A stretch of DNA of 12,539 nucleotides, taken from NCBI GenBank assembly GCA_039916225.1, contig JBDSLU010000269.1, forward strand, positions 1-12,539, written 5' to 3'. This stretch comes from JBDSLU01 sp039916225. Lineage in GTDB: Bacteria > Acidobacteriota > Vicinamibacteria > Vicinamibacterales > Vicinamibacteraceae. A program made the position numbers and the translations under genes. Shown here in pieces: positions 6,965-12,539 of this stretch (position 1 is the stretch's first letter; every line of letters starts with the position of its first letter). Under the pieces are notes generated by a model that saw only the letters and a list, made by a program, of their open reading frames with translations, ran no database searches and had not been told where the DNA came from.

Positions 6965-8497
6965 TTATCCGGACTCGTCGTCTCCGTCGGGCGCACTCGA
7001 CCCCGAACGCCGCGCCGGCGCCCGCGAGATCAACCCCTGATACCCGGAGAAGGGGCCCTGATACGAACCGACCGGCAGCGTGCGTGGCAGGACGTGCAGG
7101 CCTTTGCCGTTGACGATTTCGCACTCATGGGTGGTTCGCGTGCACTGGTTGGCGCGCATCTTCGCGACCGTCAGCCCGAGGCGGAAGGCATCCCCGATCT
7201 CGATCCAGTTCATCAGGATGATGTTGTCGACGAGCGAACTCATGGCGAAGTCACCCATCATCGACGACATCCCGAGCATCTCCGGATTCTCGTGGTTGTA
7301 GACCGTGGCGGTCTGATTTTCCTTCATCAGTGCGACGAGGGCGTGAAAGAAGTCGCGGAACACCCGGCCCTTGGTGCCGAGGCTCGACCCATAAGTCGAG
7401 ATACTGTCGAAGACGACGCGCTTCGGCTGGAACTCGGCCACCATCCGCTCGATCTCGTGGAAGTGCCGGTCGACCTCCATTTCCTGGGGCGGGTCGTAGT
7501 GCAGTTTCACCAGGCCCCGATCGATCTCGGCCGGCAAGTCGATCCCGATCGTCGCCGCATTGCGGATGATCTGCGGCACCTGCTCGTCGAGGCTGAACAT
7601 CAGGCTGCGCTCGCCGCGACGGGCGCCTTCGGCCAGGAACTGGAGCGCCATGACGCTCTTGCCGACGCCAGAAATCCCAGCCACCACGGTCGTGCTGCCG
7701 AGAAAGTAGCCGCCGTTCGTCACTTCGTCCAGGCCACCGATCCCGGTCGACACGCGGGTGCCCGTATCGTAGGCGGCCGCGCGGTCTCGAGGGCGGGGCG
7801 CCTGGACCCGGCGATAGACCTCCATCCCGCGGCCGTCGACGATCCGGAAGCTGTGGCGGCCCATCTGGAAATCGTGGCCGCGCGACTTGACGATCTCGAT
7901 TGACCGCAGGGTGGCGCGGGACACGTCTTCCATCCGCAGGCGAATCACCGTGTCGGCAATCGACTCCTCGGGCAGCGCCAGCGAGTGGCCGTCGTGGAGC
8001 GCGCTGGCTTCGACCGCGAGCACCGCCGTGAGGTTCTCACGCTGCAGACCTTCGACCAGGATGTGAAAAGCGTCGCGGGGTTCGCTCCCGTTGACTTGGC
8101 CGAGCACGCCGGCGACGCCATCCACGAAGATGCGGCGGGCGCCCATTCTGGCGGCCTCCTCCAGGAGGAGGCTGTCTGCCTGCTGCAGTTCCTGGCGGAA
8201 GACCTGGCGGGTGGTGAAGACGATTTTCAGCAGGCCGTCCTGCTCGAGCCTCGGCAGATCCCAGCCGAGCCGCCCGGCATCGCGGACGAGTTTTTCCGGT
8301 GACACCTCGAACAGGACGATGATGCCGGGCTCGCCGAACTGGCTCGCGCCGCGATAGACGAACTCCACGCCCAGCGTGGTCTTCCCGGTCCCGATGGCGC
8401 CTTCGAGGAGGATGACGTTGCCGCGGGGGATGCCGTCCGACAGGATCCCGTCCAGACCGCTGATCCCGGTCTTGACATGGTCGGCGTCGGGCGTCAT
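6965..8497 (-). CDS. kaiC: KaiC-like double-domain RecA-family ATPase
   Basis: The 510 residues carry two tandem KaiC/RecA domains, as in cyanobacterial KaiC (about 519 residues). CI (about 8-245) has Walker A GAIGTGKTT with K39, and FEVSPEK, where the first catalytic Glu (E64) is kept and the second is Val. CII (about 250-475) has Walker A GISGVGKSV with K280 and a D304/E305 pair. Aligning the stretch before NIILMNWIEI with KaiC by eye puts S420 and S421 at the positions of phosphosites S431 and T432; the preceding Asp is also kept. The tail FSGYQGLISRAPAR resembles the KaiC A-loop region. Autophosphorylation in CII is therefore plausible but unproven. The ATG at 8497 overlaps the stop of the winged-helix gene (ATGA). 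No kaiA or kaiB is in the window, so clock function should not be assumed; signal transduction through the downstream kinase is the contextual inference. Confidence 0.9.
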   Translation of the reverse strand: MTPDADHVKTGISGLDGILSDGIPRGNVILLEGAIGTGKTTLGVEFVYRGASQFGEPGIIVLFEVSPEKLVRDAGRLGWDLPRLEQDGLLKIVFTTRQVFRQELQQADSLLLEEAARMGARRIFVDGVAGVLGQVNGSEPRDAFHILVEGLQRENLTAVLAVEASALHDGHSLALPEESIADTVIRLRMEDVSRATLRSIEIVKSRGHDFQMGRHSFRIVDGRGMEVYRRVQAPRPRDRAAAYDTGTRVSTGIGGLDEVTNGGYFLGSTTVVAGISGVGKSVMALQFLAEGARRGERSLMFSLDEQVPQIIRNAATIGIDLPAEIDRGLVKLHYDPPQEMEVDRHFHEIERMVAEFQPKRVVFDSISTYGSSLGTKGRVFRDFFHALVALMKENQTATVYNHENPEMLGMSSMMGDFAMSSLVDNIILMNWIEIGDAFRLGLTVAKMRANQCTRTTHECEIVNGKGLHVLPRTLPVGSYQGPFSGYQGLISRAPARRSGSSAPDGDDESG

Positions 8498-9018
8498 CGT
8501 GCGCCGCCCTGGGGGTTCGTCTTCGGCGACTGAGTGAACGCGTCGGTCGACGCCGTGCGGAGCTGACGTCGCTCATCATCGACCGCGGGACGCGCCTGCG
8601 GAAACCGGAGCGGACGCGAGGTGGCGCCCCGCGAACGGTGTCCGCGCTGGGTCGGCTGCTCCGGCGTGCCCGACGATCGCCGCCTGATCTCCACAATCAG
8701 CGCCAGCCGGCCCGGCCGGGTGGTGGCGAGGCGGGTGAGCGCCGGCAGCCAGCCACCACCGTGAGGCGCGGCGGAGAAAACGTACATCCGCGCGACGTGC
8801 CGAGGGTTCGGCGTGCGCGTCACGAATCCCGCGTCGATCAGGAGTTCCAAGGCGGACGCGACGTCTTTGACGGCGTAGCCGAGGAACGCGGCGATCTGAT
8901 CGCTCGAGAGCAGTGTGCGTGGGTGCCGGGCGAAGAAGACGAGCAAATCAAGGTCGCACGGGCGCCTTAGGACGTCGAGCTGGTCGAGCAGGCGGCTTGC
9001 GTCGGCTTCGAGAGTCAT
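8494..9018 (-). CDS. Winged helix-turn-helix protein, first gene of the kaiC operon
   Basis: The 174-residue product has an N-terminal winged-helix fold at about residues 12-80. A helix FFARHPRTLLSSDQIAAFLG leads to the probable recognition helix VKDVASALELLIDAGFV, then a wing RTPNPRHVARMYVF. This is typical of MarR/ArsR-like or generic wHTH proteins, but no specific family is recognised. Residues after about 110 are a basic, low-complexity tail rich in Arg, Pro, Ser and Thr, probably disordered. The start at 9018 is the only ATG that precedes the whole fold; its ribosome binding site is weak. The stop overlaps the kaiC start by ATGA, so the two are translationally coupled. The role is probably DNA binding, perhaps autoregulation or as an adaptor for KaiC signalling; this is inferred from position alone. 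Confidence 0.78.
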   Translation of the reverse strand: MTLEADASRLLDQLDVLRRPCDLDLLVFFARHPRTLLSSDQIAAFLGYAVKDVASALELLIDAGFVTRTPNPRHVARMYVFSAAPHGGGWLPALTRLATTRPGRLALIVEIRRRSSGTPEQPTQRGHRSRGATSRPLRFPQARPAVDDERRQLRTASTDAFTQSPKTNPQGGAR

Positions 9019-9045
9019 AGCTGGTGCGTTGACACTTAGCTCAGC

Positions 9046-9074
9046 ATCATGTCACCAAAGCGGACGCCCCGCAA
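9046..9074 (-). promoter_or_regulatory. Weak sigma-70-like promoter candidate for the wHTH-kaiC-kinase operon
   Basis: On the - strand, TTGCGG (9069-9074) is followed after 17 bases by CATGAT (9046-9051), 27 bases before the ATG at 9018. The matches to TTGACA and TATAAT are only 3/6 and 4/6, so this is a guess based mainly on spacing and position. The rest of the 220-base gap to rhaB (9075-9238) shows no gene. Confidence 0.22.
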
Positions 9075-9183
9075 AGGGCGCGAAACCGGCTGGCAGCGAT
9101 TGCCGCGGCCGGCCGTCGCGGCGCTGGCGAGCTGCGGGACGAGGATCCGGGATTTCGCCGCGCCGATGGTCCCTTATGCAACC

Positions 9184-9229
9184 AAGAGTCCAGAGAGGCG
9201 AAGGCGTCGAGCGCCGCAAAGGGACTCTT
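9184..9229 (-). terminator. Hairpin downstream of rhaB, possible terminator
   Basis: The 8-base arms AAGAGTCC (9184-9191) and GGACTCTT (9222-9229) pair perfectly, and the interior holds a further GGCG/CGCC pairing. Read on the - strand, the structure begins 9 bases after the rhaB stop, as expected for the end of the response regulator-rhaM-rhaB unit. The loop is long and there is no clear T-run, so intrinsic termination is uncertain. Confidence 0.35.
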
Positions 9230-9238
9230 CGTCGAGAA

Positions 9239-10726
9239 TCACCGATCGCGGGGACTAGAGGAACGTCGTCGACCGACCAGTCGTCCGGCCAGCTCAGCCC
9301 AGCGGTCCGACGCCACCGGCTCGTAGCGTCGCAACGACACCGCGCGAGCGATGGCGGCGCGTCCCTCGGCGATCGAGGCCAAGCTGCCGGCCGCGATGGC
9401 CTGCACAATCACGTTGCCGGCGGCGGTGGCTTCGACCGGCCCGGCCAGCACCGGCTTGCCGGTGGCGTCCGCGGTGGCCTGATTGAGGAAGGCGTTGCGC
9501 GAGCCGCCGCCGACCACGTGGATCCCCGCGATCGACGCACCGGTGAGGTGCTCGATGGCCGCGACGACGCGGGCGTAGCCGAGCGCCAGCGAGTCGAAGA
9601 CCACGCGGGCCAGTTCGATCGGCGTCTCGGGCAGGCGCTGTCCCGTCGCCGTGAGCTGCGCGTGGATCGCGGCGATCATGCTCGGCGGGTTGAGCAGACC
9701 GAAGTCGTCGACGTCGATGACGCCGACCGGTCCTGGCCGGGCCGCGGCGCCGGCGACCAGCGCGTCGATGTCTGGCGCCGCGCTGCCCCACTCCCGCCGA
9801 CAGCCCTCGAGGATCCACAGGCCCATCACGTTCTTGAGGAAGCGAATCGTGCCGCCGGCGCCGCCCTCGTTGGTGAAGTTCTCGGCTTCGGCGGCCGCGG
9901 TGAGAAGCGGCGTCGCCCGCTCGACGCCGACCAGCGACCAGGTCCCCGACGAGATGTAGGCCCAGCCCGGCGTGAGGGGCGTGCCGACCACGGCGCTGGC
10001 GGTGTCGTGCGTCGCCGGCACGACGACGCGGATCGGCGCGCCACCGAGATCGGCCTGGAGCGCGGGCCTGATCGCGCCGAGGTCTCCGCCCGGATCGACC
10101 AGCGACGGCATCAGCGCCCGCGGCAGTCCGAGGCGCGTGAACAGCTCGTCGTCCCACTGGCGCGTCGTCGCGTTCAGCAGCTGCGTCGTCGAGGCGTCGG
10201 TGTACTCGCCGCTGCGCGAGCCGCTCAGGAACAGGTGACACAGATCCGGCAGCATCAGGATGCCGGCGGCGTCGGCGGGCAGCCCGTCGCGAACGTGCGC
10301 GGCGAGCTGGTAGATGGTGTTGATGGGGAGGAACTGGATGCCGGTGCGGGCGAAGATCTCGGACCGCGGCACGCGCGCGAGGACCGCGTCCATCACGCCG
10401 TCGGTGCGCGGATCGCGATACGCGATCGGCTCCTCGACGAGGCGACCGGCCGCGTCGATCAGCCCGTAATCGACGCCCCACGAGTCGACGCCGACGCTCG
10501 ACACGTCGCGCCCCGACGCAGCGGCGGCAGCCCGTGCGGCGGCGAGTCCCATACTCAGGCCGGCGTGCAGCGCCGTCATGTCCCAGCGCAGGTGCCCGGC
10601 GCTGGTCCGCGGCCCGTAGGTGAAGCGATGGATTTCCTGGAGCGACAGCCCGGCGTCGTCGACGCGGCCGAGGAAGGCGCGGCCGCTGCCGGCACCGAGG
10701 TCGATGGCGACGTGCGTGCCGCTCAC
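9239..10726 (-). CDS. rhaB: Rhamnulokinase
   Basis: A cytoplasmic FGGY-family sugar kinase that phosphorylates L-rhamnulose at O1 with ATP, the second committed step of L-rhamnose catabolism. The 495 residues match the usual length of about 490. Visible signatures are the N-terminal phosphate loop AIDLGAGSGR, GVDSWGVDYGLID, PATHDTASAV, SSGTWSLVGVE, the rhamnulokinase-like NEGGAGGTIRFLKNVMGLW, and the C-terminal adenosine-site GGGSRNAFLNQ. The start is taken as the GTG at 10726. It overlaps the stop of rhaM (GTGA, 10723-10726), and the kinase fold begins four residues later. An in-frame ATG further upstream would add about 31 residues (DVDGATDAIAPG onward) that lie wholly within rhaM and do not look like kinase sequence. 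Lacking its own ribosome binding site, it is probably translated by coupling to rhaM. Confidence 0.94.
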   Translation of the reverse strand: MSGTHVAIDLGAGSGRAFLGRVDDAGLSLQEIHRFTYGPRTSAGHLRWDMTALHAGLSMGLAAARAAAAASGRDVSSVGVDSWGVDYGLIDAAGRLVEEPIAYRDPRTDGVMDAVLARVPRSEIFARTGIQFLPINTIYQLAAHVRDGLPADAAGILMLPDLCHLFLSGSRSGEYTDASTTQLLNATTRQWDDELFTRLGLPRALMPSLVDPGGDLGAIRPALQADLGGAPIRVVVPATHDTASAVVGTPLTPGWAYISSGTWSLVGVERATPLLTAAAEAENFTNEGGAGGTIRFLKNVMGLWILEGCRREWGSAAPDIDALVAGAAARPGPVGVIDVDDFGLLNPPSMIAAIHAQLTATGQRLPETPIELARVVFDSLALGYARVVAAIEHLTGASIAGIHVVGGGSRNAFLNQATADATGKPVLAGPVEATAAGNVIVQAIAAGSLASIAEGRAAIARAVSLRRYEPVASDRWAELAGRLVGRRRSSSPRDR

Positions 10727-11043
10727 GGCGTGGGATCGAGCCGGAACACTTCGGTGAGGTCGCGCGAGACCGGACGGTGGTCCGGGTGCGATGGCATCAG
10801 TGGCACCATCGACGTCCACCAGCGGCGGCAGACCTCGGTGTCGGCGATGGCGTTCCAGCGCGCCTCGTCCTCGATCTCGGCGAAGCCAAACAGGTCGCGC
10901 GTCTCGGGGTCGAGGAAGATGCTGTATTCGCGGACGCCGTGCGCGCGCAGGAGCGCCTCGAGATCGGCCCAGATCGGCTGGTGGCGGCGAGCGTACTCGT
11001 CCTCGCAGCCGGGATGGACGGACATCCGGAATGCCTTGCGCAT
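10723..11043 (-). CDS. rhaM: L-rhamnose mutarotase
   Basis: The 106-residue product interconverts the alpha and beta anomers of L-rhamnose, feeding the isomerase. It has the small dimeric alpha/beta-barrel sequence of the RhaM/RhaU family. The opening RKAFRMSVHPGCEDEYARRH contains the conserved catalytic-site His; YSIFLDPETRDLFGFAEIED, WWTSMVPLM and the C-terminal LTEVFRLD are also typical, and the length is that of the family (about 104). The ATG at 11043 has GAGG seven bases upstream. The reading frame continues open well upstream inside the response regulator gene, but that part is low-complexity Arg/Gly sequence and is not coding. The gene follows the response regulator by 35 bases and overlaps rhaB by four, so all three may form one transcript. 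Confidence 0.93.
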   Translation of the reverse strand: MRKAFRMSVHPGCEDEYARRHQPIWADLEALLRAHGVREYSIFLDPETRDLFGFAEIEDEARWNAIADTEVCRRWWTSMVPLMPSHPDHRPVSRDLTEVFRLDPTP

Positions 11044-11078
11044 GGATCGGCCTCGACGACGCGGATCGCCGACCGCGG

Positions 11079-12470
11079 CTACTGGGCGTCGCTCTTGATG
11101 CGCTCGATCTCCTCGCGCACCAGGCGCTCGGCGATCTCGAGCACGCGCTCGGACACGATGGCGTCGATGCGGGCGTCGGTCAGGCGATGCAGGATCTTCT
11201 GCGCCACGGCATCGGCGAACTGGTCGAGATCGAGCCCGTCGAGCACCGAGTGATCGGGCGCGTCGGCACGCAAGGCTGCAGGCGACGCGGATGGCGCGGT
11301 CATCGCCACCGGTTCGGCATCGGACGCGGCGCTGGCCGGTTCGGCGGCCGCTACCGGCGGCGACACGACCAGCAGCGGGCGCGTGATCATGACGGTGGCC
11401 GCCGCGTCGGCGACCTCCGCGACGTCCACCGCCAGGTCGTCGTCGACGGGCGCGGCTGCCGCGGCGTCGACGATCGCCAGGTTGACGCTGATCGGGCCGG
11501 CACTCGTCTCCGCGCCCGGCGCCGCGGCGTCCGCAGCCTCGGCGCTCGCCACCTCGGAGCTGGCCTCTTCCGCGGCCTCGGCCGCGACGGCCTGGAACGC
11601 GACGGTTTCGGCAGCCGCCTCGACTGGCGCGGCGGCCTGGCCGGGCGTCCACTCGACGGCCGGCTGGTGCACCGGCGCGGGGGCGCCCTCCATCTCGATC
11701 GGGCCGGCGACGAACCCGGCCGCGCGTCCTTCTTCGGCGTCGAGCATCGCCGAGAACGCGTCCACCAGCTTGGGAGCGTCGGCGTCGTCCTCAGCGCTGG
11801 CATCGACCGGGACGGCCGCAGCCAGGCGCGGGATCATCATCGTCTCGGCGTCGGTCGATCGGTCGCGCGGCACGGCAATCGCCGCGAGGTCCCCGACCGA
11901 GTCCGGCGCGGTGGACAGGCCGGCGGTGGCCAGGGCTTCGTCCAGCCGCCGGAAGTAGTCGTCGACGGCGATGGTGTTGTCAACCGGCGTGGCTGCGGCG
12001 ACCGGCAGCGGCGGAGGCCCGCCAGCCGCCGGCGCGGCGGTCTCGGCCGGGGCGCCGGCCCCGTCGAGCACGACGGTGCGGAAGCCGGGCGCAATGGGCG
12101 GCTCACTCAGAAGCCGACGCACCAGGGCGGTAGCCACGTGCGGCTCGAAAGGCTTGGAGAGGACGCCGTCGATGCCCAGCTCGCGCGAGCGGGCTTCCTC
12201 GACCGGCTCGGCCGCGCCGGTGAGCAGCACGACACGGATGTCCTTCGACAGCTCCGGCGAGCGCTTGACGTACTCGGCCACCGCGTAGCCGTCGCGGCCG
12301 GGCCTGCTGAGGTCGGCGAGCACGCTCTGGGGACGCTCGCGGTCGATGGCGGCGACGGCCAGATCCCCGTCCCCGACAGCGATGACCTCGATGCCTTCGC
12401 CTTGGAACGTCAGCGCGATGACCCGCTGGACGGTGATGCTGTCGTCAGCGAGGAGGAGCTTTGGCATCAT
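11079..12470 (-). CDS. Response regulator with long Ala/Glu-rich linker and C-terminal helical tail
   Basis: The 463-residue product starts with a complete receiver domain (residues about 3-122): acidic pair in LLADDS, phospho-acceptor D53 (VLADLSRPGRDG), Thr in LLTGAAE and Lys in LSKPF. Residues about 125-405 are a low-complexity stretch rich in Ala, Glu, Val, Pro and Asp, almost certainly disordered. The last 55 residues regain order, with two amphipathic helices (LDQFADAVAQKILHRLTD and VLEIAERLVREEIERIKS). There is no DNA-binding or enzymatic output domain, so it may act by protein contacts or localisation. The start is the first of two adjacent ATGs (12470 and 12467). A probable promoter lies just upstream, and rhaM follows 35 bases after the stop. 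Whether it controls rhamnose use is unknown; being first in the apparent rhaM-rhaB transcript is the only link. Confidence 0.88.
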   Translation of the reverse strand: MMPKLLLADDSITVQRVIALTFQGEGIEVIAVGDGDLAVAAIDRERPQSVLADLSRPGRDGYAVAEYVKRSPELSKDIRVVLLTGAAEPVEEARSRELGIDGVLSKPFEPHVATALVRRLLSEPPIAPGFRTVVLDGAGAPAETAAPAAGGPPPLPVAAATPVDNTIAVDDYFRRLDEALATAGLSTAPDSVGDLAAIAVPRDRSTDAETMMIPRLAAAVPVDASAEDDADAPKLVDAFSAMLDAEEGRAAGFVAGPIEMEGAPAPVHQPAVEWTPGQAAAPVEAAAETVAFQAVAAEAAEEASSEVASAEAADAAAPGAETSAGPISVNLAIVDAAAAAPVDDDLAVDVAEVADAAATVMITRPLLVVSPPVAAAEPASAASDAEPVAMTAPSASPAALRADAPDHSVLDGLDLDQFADAVAQKILHRLTDARIDAIVSERVLEIAERLVREEIERIKSDAQ

Positions 12471-12479
12471 GGCAACCGG

Positions 12480-12508
12480 AGCCTACTGGCCCACCCTTCC
12501 CTGGTCAA
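12480..12508 (-). promoter_or_regulatory. Candidate promoter for the response regulator-rhaM-rhaB unit
   Basis: On the - strand, TTGACC (12503-12508; 5/6 match to TTGACA) is separated by 17 bases from TAGGCT (12480-12485; 3/6 match to TATAAT). The -35 box is good and the -10 box poor. Transcription would start only a few bases before the ATG at 12470, giving a nearly leaderless mRNA, which fits the lack of a good ribosome binding site. Confidence 0.3.
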
Positions 12509-12539
12509 GCCGTCACACGTCGGCACGGAGGCGGGCCCG

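Noticed and set aside
6965..8497. A complete circadian clock
   Set aside because: Only KaiC is present. There is no kaiA or kaiB in the window, and KaiC homologues outside cyanobacteria often have other roles.
10727..10819. Longer start for rhaB giving 31 extra residues
   Set aside because: The extra residues lie inside rhaM and are unlike any kinase. The GTG at 10726 gives the correct family length and a GTGA overlap.
8915..11098. Very long open frame (727 codons) on the + strand across rhaB and rhaM
   Set aside because: It is antisense to rhaB and rhaM, which have clear family motifs. Its translation is Arg/Gly/Ala-rich with no recognisable domain, as expected for an open antisense frame in GC-rich DNA.
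10723..11652. Long N-terminal extension of rhaM inside the response regulator gene
   Set aside because: Upstream of the ATG at 11043 the frame is Arg/Gly low complexity, antisense to nothing functional but overlapping the coded response regulator on the same strand. The mutarotase family begins at the chosen ATG, which has GAGG upstream.
1..12539. CRISPR arrays, tRNA or rRNA genes, insertion sequences, prophage
   Set aside because: No regularly spaced direct repeats, tRNA-like cloverleaf, transposase or phage genes were seen.

Overview
This is a GC-rich (by eye roughly two-thirds G+C), gene-dense bacterial window with no phage genes, transposases or RNA genes. The likely source is an Acidobacteriota bacterium, perhaps Vicinamibacteria. 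I infer this only from the gene repertoire: a Pseudomonas stutzeri-type L-rhamnose isomerase, KaiC next to histidine kinases, Ala-rich response regulators and abundant hybrid kinases. No taxonomic marker is present.

Layout. (1) Positions 1-1322, + strand: the last codons of an upstream gene overlap the L-rhamnose isomerase gene (rhaI). (2) 1378-4115, + strand: a GAF-type hybrid histidine kinase overlaps by GTGA a gene for an ECF-like sigma factor fused to a C-terminal receiver domain. (3) 4111-4190: a long imperfect inverted repeat lies in the convergent intergenic gap. (4) 4253-5077, - strand: an exported (Tat-like signal) ferritin-like protein of the desiccation-related type. (5) 5300-9018, - strand: a tightly packed operon of a winged-helix protein, a double-domain KaiC ATPase and a hybrid kinase with a PocR-like sensory region. 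(6) 9239-12470, - strand: a response regulator with a very long Ala-rich linker, then L-rhamnose mutarotase (rhaM) and rhamnulokinase (rhaB), the last two overlapping by GTGA.

How the genes fit together. rhaM, rhaI and rhaB cover the first three steps of L-rhamnose use: anomer interconversion, isomerisation to L-rhamnulose and phosphorylation. The aldolase or dehydrogenase step is not in the window. About 8 kb of signalling genes separates rhaI from rhaB/rhaM. In that block, the + strand pair looks like a phosphorelay whose output may be a sigma factor controlled directly by phosphorylation. The - strand trio looks like a KaiC-centred signalling module without KaiA or KaiB.

The most novel-looking item is the sigma-receiver fusion translationally coupled to its hybrid kinase. 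It has the domain order of PhyR, but its sigma regions look like those of a working ECF factor. The second is the wHTH-KaiC-hybrid kinase operon, whose KaiC keeps adjacent serines where cyanobacterial KaiC has its Ser/Thr phosphosites.
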